A stretch of DNA of 64,000 nucleotides, from contig CAYJGF010000001.1 in the NCBI GenBank assembly GCA_964369965.1, positions 233,738 to 297,737 on the forward strand, written 5' to 3'. The translations under genes were made by a program, and so were the position numbers. Below the pieces are notes generated by a model. The model was not told where the DNA came from and searched no databases. It worked only from the letters and a program-made list of their open reading frames with translations. Positions 45,212-53,258 of the stretch are shown piece after piece (positions within the stretch are counted from its first letter, which is position 1; each line of letters begins with the position of its first letter). Source of the stretch: CAYJBH01 sp964369965. Its GTDB lineage: Bacteria > Bacillota > Clostridia > Oscillospirales > Ruminococcaceae.

Positions 45212-46139
45212 TTATATTTCTATTTTTTCTATGCATTTCAAGAGAATATGCACGAGTTCCTGGAACAAATCTTCGTCAAACGTCCCTTTGATCGTTGCTT
45301 TTTTTGCAAGCAAAGGCTTGTACATCTCGTAGATTTGATTTTTTATAGCAATAGGTAACGATTTGTTGACAAATAATGTTTTAGTTGATGTTATCTCCTC
45401 GTTTTCCCCTGCTCCACACCGTGCATGAGACTTTCACCTCACACGGCGTTCCATCAGTAGATATAACTCTATTGACTGGAGTCCATCCCTCCACAGCCTT
45501 ATTAGTGCTGCTTCATCGGTACTACGGCTCCGCTCTCGGTTAGATTAAAGTAAGTCACCTCACTAACGCCCTGCCTGCACCGGCATTTGCAGACGTTCTA
45601 ACCTTTCCTCGTTCCGATGCTTTTATCATACATATATGCCCTTAGATGTCTCCTATGAACCTGTATGCAACGTGAGCAAGTTCACGATAATAGCGCCTGT
45701 AACACTATAAGGTATTTCATAATGTGTAGTTTTACTTTACCTCACATACACCGCAAATGCGGCCACAGCCGTTAGACCGTACAACGATATAGATCCTTAC
45801 ATTCAGAGATACGTCAGATTTCCATCATTCTCATCATAGGCATTTTATAGACTACCGGCATATAGGCGGCACCGTTTACCTCTAAACAGCTTTCGTGTGG
45901 TATCAACACTTACGGCCGCTCTCTGCCGACTCCCGCGAGCTTCGCACCCTATATTGGTGCAAATATAACGCACGTCGCAGTATCGTAGTAGGCGTTTCGG
46001 AACGTTACCTCCTCATTCCACCTATCAAAGCATCAGTTCTCCAAGTTTATTACTTGTGTACAACCTTTTCAGCTGCAAACGAGTCACACGCCCATTCGTT
46101 TCCGCTCTTTGCCTGCAATAATAAATCGGTGAAATTCAC
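45212..46139 (-). CDS. 60-aa helix-turn-helix regulator of the element, split by a group II intron
   Basis: Exon 1 is 46139-46090 (GTG start, AAAGGAGG upstream inside the sigma-like gene) and exon 2 is 45344-45212. Joined, they give an uninterrupted 60-codon frame: MNFTDLLLQAKSGNEWA continues into KNQIYEMYKPLLAKK and ends FDEDLFQELVHILLKCIEKIEI. This matches the small HTH_16-type protein found between the sigma-like gene and xis in Tn916-like conjugative elements. Without splicing, exon 1 runs into a stop soon after the junction, so function depends on the intron splicing. Confidence 0.8.
45345..46089 (-). mobile_element. ORF-less group II intron
   Basis: 745 bases starting GTGTG (consensus GUGYG) and ending CTAT (consensus AY). 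The boundaries were set independently by the host gene's reading frame and agree with these consensus ends. A domain V hairpin is recognisable near the 3' end. No reverse transcriptase or maturase is encoded, so splicing and mobility would need a maturase from elsewhere. Confidence 0.78.
45416..45449 (-). ncRNA. Group II intron domain V
   Basis: A 34-base hairpin on the minus strand: ACGCCGTG pairs with the GCACGGTGT end, with an inner stem capped by GTGAAAG. A CGC triad replaces the more common AGC at the catalytic position. Confidence 0.75.
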
Positions 46140-46140
46140 T

Positions 46141-46578
46141 TTATTTTCCTCCTTTCCTGAATTTTTTTATTATGCGGTAGTACGTTGTTTTAACTACATC
46201 CGTGTTTAAATCCAACTCAACCGCAATTTCACTGAATTTTAGTTCCTTAAAAACCTTTAAGAATAAAATGCTTTTTTCTTTTTCTGATAACCTCAAATAC
46301 GTTGACAAAACTTTATCGCTGGTCAGCATATCAATAAACATTCTGTCATCCGGCAAATCAGAAAAAGTTAAGAGGGTGCCGTTCGGTTCCTCCCGCTCGA
46401 CACCCTCGTTAACAAGGCTGATATAGGTATTTTCATCTAAATAAACTTCATGGTTTTGCATATTTAGCTTTTTTTGCATATATTTTACTTTTTGCCGCTC
46501 TACTGCTTTTAGCAAATATGCAGTAAATCGCCCTTGTATTTCATTGTCCAGCAATGTATCATGGTATGTATTCATCAT
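46141..46578 (-). CDS. Sigma-70-like regulator of the element
   Basis: 145 aa. The N-terminus has a region 2-like helix set (IQGRFTAYLLKAVERQKVKYMQ). The C-terminus is a region 4-like HTH (LSEKEKSILFLKVFKELKFSEIAVELDLNTDVVKTTYYRII). It matches the small sigma-like gene of Tn916-type elements. AAAGGAGG lies three or six bases before two consecutive ATG codons; the second (46575) has the better spacing. Its stop lies one base before the GTG of the split regulator, so they should be coupled. Confidence 0.82.
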   Translation of the reverse strand: MMNTYHDTLLDNEIQGRFTAYLLKAVERQKVKYMQKKLNMQNHEVYLDENTYISLVNEGVEREEPNGTLLTFSDLPDDRMFIDMLTSDKVLSTYLRLSEKEKSILFLKVFKELKFSEIAVELDLNTDVVKTTYYRIIKKFRKGGK

Positions 46579-46618
46579 AAGCCTCCTTTTGTTTAATTTT
46601 GTGACTGCTTAAAAACAC
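46559..46618 (-). CDS. Possible 19-codon leader peptide overlapping the sigma-like gene
   Basis: GTG at 46618 with AAAGGAGG eight bases upstream encodes MFLSSHKIKQKEAYDEYIP. The frame ends 20 bases inside the sigma-like gene, in another frame. It may control translation of the sigma-like gene by coupling. Small size makes this uncertain. Confidence 0.4.
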   Translation of the reverse strand: MFLSSHKIKQKEAYDEYIP

Positions 46619-46689
46619 TGATACAACCTCCTTTCTTCTGTATAACAAAGCTTAAATGCTGACACTTTAAGCTTTTATAAAATAAGTAA

Positions 46690-46730
46690 AAGCACCCTCG
46701 CCGAATTGTCGATTGACAGCAAGGGTGCTT
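46690..46730 (-). terminator. Terminator or attenuator upstream of the sigma-like gene
   Basis: AAGCACCCT at one arm and AGGGTGCTT at the other, with T-rich sequence on the minus-strand side. It lies inside the 350-base leader of the sigma-like gene, with a second hairpin (AGCTTAAA/TTTAAGCT) at 46648-46673. The rest of 46619-46936 holds nothing I can assign. Confidence 0.6.
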
Positions 46731-46936
46731 AATAATTTGATTAATAATTTTATTTATACTACATTCTATATTTTTAGTCCTCAACTCCGCAATTAAGTAA
46801 ATAATACTATCAATACAATATTATCGGCGATGAAGTTGCTTGCATTGCGAATGACTATTTTAACACAAAAACACAACCGATGTTTTTTCATTTTCTGCGT
46901 TTAACACTATTTCACCTCCGCAACGGTTTAATGATT

Positions 46937-47176
46937 TCACTCTATTTCTTGATCTAAATTGTTAAACTCGTCTGTATCAAAAAACTCACTTAATGTTATT
47001 TCAAGTCCATCACAAATTTTTTTAATAGTCGCAATTTTAGGATTTTGACTTTTCCCATATAAAATGTTTTTAATGGAAGATGGCGGCAATGCACATATAG
47101 TGGATAACTTACTAACTGTAATACGCCTATCTTCACAAAGATGCAGTATTCTGTTTTTTATAATTTCAACAACCAA
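46937..47176 (-). CDS. XRE family regulator
   Basis: 79 aa from a TTG at 47176 that has AAAGGAG eight bases upstream. A compact HTH_3/Cro-like domain (ITVSKLSTICALPPSSIKNILYGKSQNPKIATI) is followed by a short acidic tail (SEFFDTDEFNNLDQEIE). It probably regulates element genes. Confidence 0.82.
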   Translation of the reverse strand: MVVEIIKNRILHLCEDRRITVSKLSTICALPPSSIKNILYGKSQNPKIATIKKICDGLEITLSEFFDTDEFNNLDQEIE

Positions 47177-47284
47177 AATGTGTACTCCTTTTATCTCTAT
47201 AATAACAATTTCATATAGAGATTGTAGGCTACACATGCCACTTTTTAGTCTATGGGTAGACTTTTATGCATAAATAATTATTAT

Positions 47285-48211
47285 TTATTCTAAACACACT
47301 TTACAACTTTCAAATCCTTGATCAAAAAGTTCCTCCAATTCATTATCGCTTTCAAGTTTATTTTCATCGTATATCTGCTCAACATATCTGCAATTATTCA
47401 GATGAATTTTCTTTGTATTTATATTTAAAATGTACTTCTCATCTTGTGATGCTGGACTATCTGAGTTTTCACGAAATGCAACCTGTGAAAACTCACTGTT
47501 TCCTGTTGCATAATCTATTGTTACACCGTCTTGAACATTGTAACAAAACACATTAAACTGCACGCCGTTGCCGATATCCTCAATCGACTTTGCCTCCATT
47601 AATACACCGCTTGCAAGCAGATTATACTCGAAAAATATAGGCGTCACTCGGTAATATACATGGTTTTCGGTCTCTTTAACATAATCGGCAATGAGATTTT
47701 CAAACGGCAACATTGCCTCGACATTCATTGCTCTCGTCCCTGTAATCAAATTTCGCTCGTTTGCATTTTCGCCGGATAGTTGAAATCCAAGCAGATGACA
47801 GCGATTATACAGGTACCCTCCGTCAATATGGTCATATCTAATCGACACCCAACCGGTAGGTTCTATGTGACTAATGGACTCTCGTTCCTCTGTCGGCATC
47901 AACTCGACCCCAATACTCGCAACCGCAGTCCCACACCGCCCTAATTCATCAAGGTTACTGTAATGTTCAAACACTTCGGATGTCATTTCATCGTCGGCAA
48001 AAAATGGTTCATTGTTGTTGACGACAACATAAGGGCTACCACTGTACTGCGGAATATCCTCTGCGGAAAATGGTATAGAAGATGTTTGATATACGGTGCT
48101 GTTTTCCGGCACCGTAGGCGTGGTGCATAAATCAATGCGATAGACAGATAAAGCTATGATAATAACTAAACATAGGCTTAAAAATCTTTCTTTACTGAAG
48201 TAGTTTTTCAT
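47285..48211 (-). CDS. Secreted DNA/RNA non-specific endonuclease (EndA-like)
   Basis: 308 aa. An N-terminal signal/anchor helix (FLSLCLVIIIALSVY), then the beta-beta-alpha-metal nuclease fold. The general base is H139 in NRCHLLGFQL (the usual DRGH reads NRCH), and N154 in NERNLITG is the likely metal ligand. The last about 70 residues carry the Cys pair module seen after many DNA-entry nucleases (YILNINTKKIHLNNC, then SCKVC). Surface nucleases of this family degrade incoming or released DNA. Its promoter region shares operators with the divergent XRE gene. Confidence 0.85.
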   Translation of the reverse strand: MKNYFSKERFLSLCLVIIIALSVYRIDLCTTPTVPENSTVYQTSSIPFSAEDIPQYSGSPYVVVNNNEPFFADDEMTSEVFEHYSNLDELGRCGTAVASIGVELMPTEERESISHIEPTGWVSIRYDHIDGGYLYNRCHLLGFQLSGENANERNLITGTRAMNVEAMLPFENLIADYVKETENHVYYRVTPIFFEYNLLASGVLMEAKSIEDIGNGVQFNVFCYNVQDGVTIDYATGNSEFSQVAFRENSDSPASQDEKYILNINTKKIHLNNCRYVEQIYDENKLESDNELEELFDQGFESCKVCLE

Positions 48212-48251
48212 AGGTCATCACCTTAAAATTAAATGATAAAACCATTACTCA

Positions 48252-48369
48252 ATTTTAGATAAACTAAAATACACACCATGATTGTAACATGAATTTCCGA
48301 ATATTTATATATTTTATTTTAAATAGACTAAAATAATTTACAATACAGGTGAGGAAATTTTAGTTTATC
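48252..48369. promoter_or_regulatory. Triple operator between the nuclease and XRE genes
   Basis: Two 19-bp palindromes, ATTTTAGATAAACTAAAAT (48252-48270) and ATTTTAAATAGACTAAAAT (48316-48334), differ at two positions. A third site in inverse orientation, ATTTTAGTTTATC (48357-48369), abuts the ribosome site of the XRE gene at 48370. The sites lie between the divergent starts at 48211 and 48383, as in a lambda-type switch. Confidence 0.7.
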
Positions 48370-48382
48370 GGAGGTTTGTTGC

Positions 48383-48724
48383 GTGAAGTTTGGTGAAATA
48401 TTAGCAGAATTGCGACAGGATAAGGGATTGTTACAGAAAGACCTTGCCGCGATTATCAGTGTATCGGTCAGCACTGTCAGCAATTATGAAACAGGTGCAC
48501 ATTTCCCGGATGTTGAGACACTACTAAAGTTAGCGGATTATTTTGAGGTTTCGATAGATTATCTGCTCGGAAGAACGGCTTTTAGAGGTGATTTCGCAAG
48601 GCTAAACATCGAAATAGCACCGGGAATTACCGCTTCGAACCTTTTAAATAAAGTTTTTATGTACAGCGATGAAAATCTTTGTTCGTTTTTGGATTATGTG
48701 AGCCTTTTAGAATTAAGAAGATAA
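48383..48724 (+). CDS. XRE family regulator divergent from the nuclease
   Basis: 113 aa from a GTG with GGAGG eight bases upstream. N-terminal HTH_3 domain (about residues 4-60, LAELRQDKGLLQKDLAAIISVSVSTVSNYE). The rest resembles short CI-like repressors. It probably represses itself and the nuclease through the 19-bp operators. Confidence 0.85.
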   Translation: MKFGEILAELRQDKGLLQKDLAAIISVSVSTVSNYETGAHFPDVETLLKLADYFEVSIDYLLGRTAFRGDFARLNIEIAPGITASNLLNKVFMYSDENLCSFLDYVSLLELRR

Positions 48725-48835
48725 CACATCCTAACTGCTAATTAACATTTTATCACAAAATATAAATATTACAATACTAAGTATTTTTATATTATGCAAT
48801 TCTCGCAATATAATAATACTAAAAAAGGTAATGTT

Positions 48836-49132
48836 ATGTTTTCTGAAAGATTAAAGATTGCAAGGAAAATCCAAAATTTAAATCAGGTGGAGCTTGCCGA
48901 AAAATTAGGGGTGAGCAAACAGAGCGTGAGTAATTGGGAAAATGACAATATTCAGCCTTCTATTGAAGTTTTGATTAAAATTTCTCATGCCCTTAAGGTG
49001 TCGTCCGATTATCTGTTGGGTATCGACACCGAGAGTTATGGAAAAGCGCGGATGATTGATGTTAGCGGACTTTCGGAAGAAACAATATATCACCTGCAGC
49101 TTATCATTAGTGATTTAAAAGGTGAAAAATAG
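48836..49132 (+). CDS. XRE family regulator
   Basis: 98 aa. I chose the ATG at 48836 after AAAAAAGGTAATG; an in-frame ATG at 48794 precedes that site. HTH_3 domain (FSERLKIARKIQNLNQVELAEKLGVSKQSVSNWE) and a C-terminal helix. Different sequence from the preceding regulator, so two independent repressors lie in tandem. Confidence 0.85.
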   Translation: MFSERLKIARKIQNLNQVELAEKLGVSKQSVSNWENDNIQPSIEVLIKISHALKVSSDYLLGIDTESYGKARMIDVSGLSEETIYHLQLIISDLKGEK

Positions 49133-49166
49133 GCTGCTTATAACGCAAGTTACAAACAGCCTATTT
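49127..49166. terminator. Terminator between convergent genes
   Basis: AAATAGGCTG pairs with CAGCCTATTT; the left arm includes the stop codon of the regulator gene. Confidence 0.75.
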
Positions 49167-49178
49167 CATATAAAACGT

Positions 49179-49571
49179 TTATCGCACCTTAAATTCATCA
49201 ATCATGCCGCTGATAATATTAAAATCATCATCCGAAAAATCATATTGCACAATATCGCTTAATCCGGCATCGGATTTAAGGACTTTTTTATCACTCTTTA
49301 AACCATCTGTTTGTAAAAGAGGTTTTTTATCCGGTACTCTACCTGCGAGAACCTGCTCTACAATCGCCGCTATTTTATGGTGTATATCATCATCAATATC
49401 CGCAGATTTTATAGCCCCCGACTCATAGCTCAGTATTGCGTTTACGATATACTGGGCTTTTTTTCTGCCCTGTAGGTTTAGAATTTCAATAACCTTTTGG
49501 TGGGTGCTGTCCCTTGTATTAAACTGGATTGTAAAACGATTTAATGATTTTTTATCAGACATTTCACTCAC
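49179..49571 (-). CDS. ParR-like partition adaptor
   Basis: 130 aa. The N-terminus (RFTIQFNTRDSTHQKVIEILNLQGRKKAQYIVNAIL) resembles the ribbon-helix-helix fold of ParR-type centromere binders. The C-terminus is acidic and probably contacts the actin-like filament. It overlaps the ParM-like gene by four bases, the standard parMR arrangement. Confidence 0.68.
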   Translation of the reverse strand: MSEMSDKKSLNRFTIQFNTRDSTHQKVIEILNLQGRKKAQYIVNAILSYESGAIKSADIDDDIHHKIAAIVEQVLAGRVPDKKPLLQTDGLKSDKKVLKSDAGLSDIVQYDFSDDDFNIISGMIDEFKVR

Positions 49572-50485
49572 CTATAATATTTTCGTCTAAACATAGCGTC
49601 GTAACCTTTGGCGTTAGCTTTTGGATCATCTATGTAACATATATTAGTGATTTTAGGATGGTTTTCGATAAATGATTTTAATAGCAAACTACCTCCGCCC
49701 ACAAAAACCGTATACCCGGTTCGTAGGTCAATCATCCGTTCACGCAATTTGTTTACAATGTCGGTGACAAAAGATACACAGCGTTCCCTAATAAGGTTTT
49801 CGATCTCACCGGAAAGGCCGCTTACCTTTTCTGCTATGACGGCATCAATGTCCTCCTCACTTATAAGCAAATCATGTTCGGAATTTACCGTTTTAATAAT
49901 GTCATTGTATAAAGTGATTACACCGTTTTCAAGTGAATCGGAAGCAGATAAATTCGGTTGGCCGTTTATGATTTGCAGATAATCGGCAGTAAAACCACCT
50001 ATGTCAATAACCGTTGTTTTAGGGTGCTCCTTTATCTTGTTAAATATCAACATTGCCGCCGATAAAGCCTGGGGATAAACCTCGACCCTGCTTATGTAAA
50101 CTGAGTATGGTTTTTTGTTGAACTCGAAGTCTACAATTTCATCTTCGCCGTGAAAATACTCCGCAAATCTTTTACTGAGCGCACCAAAGTGAGCCGGAGG
50201 GAGTCCAACTGCTAAATCAATTTCTATTACACCGTCGTCGGAATAAAAGCAAGCTGCCTCCAGTTCATACACAATAGCAAACAATGTCAGTATAAAGAAT
50301 CTTGCATCACCGGTCTTGTCGCGCATATATGGAATTCGCTCGCTTGAAAGGGTGTAATATACATCTTTATATTTCAGTACATCTCCGCCGAAAGGCGGAT
50401 AACTACGGCTCCGAGATAAACCGGATACAAAGTTCTTATTTACGGTTTTTATCTGTTTGTTCCCGTGGTCGATTGCAATTAACAT
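49568..50485 (-). CDS. parM: ParM/StbA-like actin homologue
   Basis: 305 aa. Actin-fold signatures are visible: phosphate-1 loop IAIDHGNKQIKT, phosphate-2 VIDIGGFTADY and adenosine motif VFVGGGSLL. ParM filaments push plasmid copies apart through ParR bound to a centromere. Its presence argues that this DNA exists, at least at times, as a separate plasmid-like replicon. Confidence 0.85.
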   Translation of the reverse strand: MLIAIDHGNKQIKTVNKNFVSGLSRSRSYPPFGGDVLKYKDVYYTLSSERIPYMRDKTGDARFFILTLFAIVYELEAACFYSDDGVIEIDLAVGLPPAHFGALSKRFAEYFHGEDEIVDFEFNKKPYSVYISRVEVYPQALSAAMLIFNKIKEHPKTTVIDIGGFTADYLQIINGQPNLSASDSLENGVITLYNDIIKTVNSEHDLLISEEDIDAVIAEKVSGLSGEIENLIRERCVSFVTDIVNKLRERMIDLRTGYTVFVGGGSLLLKSFIENHPKITNICYIDDPKANAKGYDAMFRRKYYR

Positions 50486-50515
50486 TTTTTACTCTCCTTT
50501 GTGTTTTATGCGTAT

Positions 50516-50544
50516 AATATACGGATTAAATGCGTAGTTTGCAA
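50516..50544 (-). promoter_or_regulatory. Promoter of the parM-parR pair
   Basis: Minus strand: TTGCAA (50544-50539), 17-base spacer, TATATT (50521-50516), with a CGTATA/TATACG palindrome (50511-50523) overlapping the -10 box. Confidence 0.55.
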
Positions 50545-50603
50545 CCTAAAACAAAAACAGGTGCCCAAAAGACAAAAGCCCCGGCACCTGTTTTTGTTTT
50601 AGG
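50545..50603. terminator. 21-bp perfect-stem hairpin terminator
   Basis: CCTAAAACAAAAACAGGTGCC pairs base for base with 50583-50603 around a 17-base loop. The A-rich outer stem supplies T-tracts on both strands. It separates the gene at 50608 from the parM promoter. Confidence 0.85.
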
Positions 50604-50607
50604 TAGT

Positions 50608-51345
50608 TTATGTTTCAACTGCATTTTGAGTTAATTCCGACAAAACAATCTCCTCGATTTCATATCGACTCGCCTCAAGCGTAGCTTTGCAAAGTTCGCA
50701 ATACTGAGAAAGTACATTTTGCGTTTTTATTAATCTCTCAACCTTGTCATCGTTTATATCAGGATTTGTAATGGCATCAAGGATTAACGCCCGTATACCA
50801 ATTTCACCTGCTATTTCCGATGGTGCAAGCTTTTCTCTCAAGAGCTTATGGTTGATATAGTCCTTAAACTCAAAATTGACCTTTTCTAAGAGCATTTTTC
50901 TGTTTTTTATATGTGATGAATCTACAACCGTAAAACGCCCACTCTGAAATCTATATCCCATAAAAGCCATGTAAATTTGAGCGGCAATATACTGCATACG
51001 CTCAAAATCTTCTGTACTCTCACCTAAAGATTTGCCTGAAGCAAAAACGCTTCTATGACTTGTTTGGGTTTGCTCATCGTATAAAAAAAGTTCTACTTCT
51101 AAGTAAATACCCTCACTACCACCCCACTGTGCGTAACACATCATATCATCGAATTTCGGAAAGTCACAGTCAGGATTATTATAGTCACGGCTTAATAAGA
51201 AATATTCATCGGGATATAGATGCTCTTTCTTTAAGAAGTCCTCCAGTTCCGCAAAAACCTCAGATGCTTTTCGTTGCTTGACATAACGCAAACATCCCTC
51301 CATCTCAGGGTCTTGCTCCCATATTTCTGTTTTAATGATACTCAT
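50608..51345 (-). CDS. Hypothetical element protein, 245 aa
   Basis: I do not recognise a family. The N-terminal half has aromatic-rich strands around WEQDPEMEGCLRYVKQRK and YAQWGGSEGIYLEVELFLYDE. The C-terminal half is helical and charged. It precedes parM on the same strand but is insulated by a terminator. Ribosome site AAAGGTAG lies before the ATG. Confidence 0.6.
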   Translation of the reverse strand: MSIIKTEIWEQDPEMEGCLRYVKQRKASEVFAELEDFLKKEHLYPDEYFLLSRDYNNPDCDFPKFDDMMCYAQWGGSEGIYLEVELFLYDEQTQTSHRSVFASGKSLGESTEDFERMQYIAAQIYMAFMGYRFQSGRFTVVDSSHIKNRKMLLEKVNFEFKDYINHKLLREKLAPSEIAGEIGIRALILDAITNPDINDDKVERLIKTQNVLSQYCELCKATLEASRYEIEEIVLSELTQNAVET

Positions 51346-51366
51346 TATATCTACCTTTCTTTAGTT

Positions 51367-51774
51367 TTATATGTGCATTTCCGGATAGAGCTTTCTGAAC
51401 AGCTCCATAAATCTTTTCTGTCCTACCGAGATAAGAGGTCCTTTTAATGATGTTTCGCTCCAGAGGATACACTCCTCCTCGTCTGTCGCAAACCTCCCTA
51501 CGGTGAAACCGTTACCGCTGTATACCGGTCGAGGCGGTTTTACTATTTCGTCCATCTCCTTTTTTGTTGTAGCCTCCAATATCCACTGTGATTTTTTTAC
51601 CGCAATGGGTAGCAATAACTTTTCGGAATCGTAGATATGGGCCTCATAGTGTTTTAAGATACCGAGTACATTTCGCAAAGCCGTTATCCTGAGTGCACGC
51701 ACCTTGCTTGAGCCGGCACTGTCCGCCAAAACTGTTGCGATAGCATCTAAAATTACTAATTCATATTTTTCCAT
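51367..51774 (-). CDS. Hypothetical element protein, 135 aa
   Basis: Unrecognised. The N-terminal half is helical (LVILDAIATVLADSAGSSKVRALRITALRNVLGILK); the C-terminal half is beta-rich (YSGNGFTVGRFATDEEECILWSE). It lies 21 bases upstream of the 245-aa gene and is likely co-transcribed. Confidence 0.55.
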   Translation of the reverse strand: MEKYELVILDAIATVLADSAGSSKVRALRITALRNVLGILKHYEAHIYDSEKLLLPIAVKKSQWILEATTKKEMDEIVKPPRPVYSGNGFTVGRFATDEEECILWSETSLKGPLISVGQKRFMELFRKLYPEMHI

Positions 51775-51787
51775 ATTTCAATACTCC

Positions 51788-52054
51788 CTAATAACTTTCA
51801 CACATAGTCTCTATTGCCATTGTAGCAGCGTTATTCCACGAGTCATCATTTGCAAGATTTTTTTCATACAAACGAACCGCCTCGCCCATGTTTTTCCTTA
51901 CATATCGTCTTGCGGTTTTAGGATATTCTTTGAGTTTGGTTGCAATGTCCTCGGTGTGATAATCAAATTCTTTTTTTCGATAAACACGGTTTATTTCCTC
52001 GTTTGTAAGTGCAAAAGTAAATGTTTTACCGTCTATAATTCTTGTAATTTCCAT
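51788..52054 (-). CDS. Hypothetical element protein, 88 aa
   Basis: From the ATG at 52054 after GGAAAGGA. Sequence starts MEITRIIDGKTFTFALTNEEI and is helical and charged after that. It looks like a small plasmid/ICE protein of unknown role. Lies 13 bases upstream of the 135-aa gene. Confidence 0.55.
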   Translation of the reverse strand: MEITRIIDGKTFTFALTNEEINRVYRKKEFDYHTEDIATKLKEYPKTARRYVRKNMGEAVRLYEKNLANDDSWNNAATMAIETMCESY

Positions 52055-52130
52055 TATTGTTCCTTTCCATAAATCAAAAAGGACGGACAACGGCACAAAG
52101 CCATCTGTCCATCCTTTTATGTTAATTCTT

Positions 52131-53177
52131 TTAATTTTGTTGTTTTCTTGCTAAAAGGTAGTCGTCTATGCCTTTGTATCGGCTATCCCACCTTAAACGT
52201 TTTGTTTTAAATCCGTAATCGGTTATCATGCCATAAAGTTTTTTGCTACCGTTGAGCACATGTTCATTTTCATATTTATCCATGTCGTACGCTTCGACAA
52301 CCTCGGTGACACCATTTTGTTTGAGGATTTCCAACACCGGGTGCAGTGACGAAAGAGAGTTTGCACCCGGTATCGCAACAAAACTTTTACCTGAAATACT
52401 ATGGGCGACATTTGCTTTAATTGGACCCTCGGTTATGTATACGGTTTTGTCGGCTGGATCTCCGATAAAATGCACCGGACTACCTGAAGAAACGCCCTTC
52501 TCTCCCTCTACACTTGAAAACCAGATATACCGGCGTTTTGGATTACTCGGGTTGTCGAGACGAATCTGCATACCCTGGATTTTCCCCTCTACCGACATTA
52601 CCGGCACAACAATTCCGCTGAGATACGGCTTAAAATTCATTGTCCATTTTTTGTTTGCATCCATATAAAAACCGGGAACGCCCTCAACCTTACAGCCAGC
52701 CTCGATAATCGCATTAGTGATTTTTTGAAAGCCGAATACCGAGGCACTTTTGTAACCGTGCATTAAAATATCCGTTTTTGTTAAACCACGCTTTAAAAGA
52801 TTTTCTTCATGAGTTTTAGCCAGTGGTAATAACGACAACAGATATGAAAATGTTTGGTGTATGGTTTCTGTGTCCTGCAAAGATGGTCGCTCCGGTAATT
52901 TAGTCTGCGGTTCGGGAGGTTTTTGCCAAATTGTTCTATTAGAAGTGTTTGTCCTCAAAATATCGCAGATTTCCTTATACGCATCCGAATTAGAGATGTG
53001 ACAAACGTTGGCATAAAGCTGTAATTTACCGCCACTTATGCCGCAATAGTTACACCTGAAGACATCCTTCTCTCGACTTAGGTTCATCTTACCCTTACCA
53101 TGCCCACAAAAGGGACAATCTACATACATACTCACATCAGATTTTCTGCGAACCGTTAAACCTAAAATATCCGCCAC
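52131..53177 (-). CDS. DNA primase-like protein (CHC2 zinc finger and TOPRIM-like domain)
   Basis: A CPFCG...CNYC zinc finger of the DnaG/CHC2 type sits near residues 22-45. The TOPRIM-like region reads VYITEGPIKANVAHSISGKSFVAIPGANSL and then EAYDMDKYEN. Phage and plasmid primases with this layout start replication. The GTG at 53177 has no ribosome site. Homology (FPFSISDVADILGL) continues 17 codons upstream to an ATA at 53228, which sits nine bases after a perfect AGGAGGTGA. The true start may be that ATA. Confidence 0.82.
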   Translation of the reverse strand: MADILGLTVRRKSDVSMYVDCPFCGHGKGKMNLSREKDVFRCNYCGISGGKLQLYANVCHISNSDAYKEICDILRTNTSNRTIWQKPPEPQTKLPERPSLQDTETIHQTFSYLLSLLPLAKTHEENLLKRGLTKTDILMHGYKSASVFGFQKITNAIIEAGCKVEGVPGFYMDANKKWTMNFKPYLSGIVVPVMSVEGKIQGMQIRLDNPSNPKRRYIWFSSVEGEKGVSSGSPVHFIGDPADKTVYITEGPIKANVAHSISGKSFVAIPGANSLSSLHPVLEILKQNGVTEVVEAYDMDKYENEHVLNGSKKLYGMITDYGFKTKRLRWDSRYKGIDDYLLARKQQN

Positions 53178-53258
53178 ATCGGAGATGCTAAACGGGAAAT
53201 TGTCCCTATATATCGGTGTTGTGTTTATACCGCGTCACCTCCTCTCAAAAAAATCTCT

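Noticed and set aside
45895..46209. A 104-aa plus-strand open frame
   Set aside because: It lies across the group II intron and the sigma-like gene, has no ribosome site and no family resemblance.
46593..46784. A 63-aa minus-strand open frame
   Set aside because: It crosses the terminator hairpin and leader of the sigma-like gene, has poor composition and no ribosome site.
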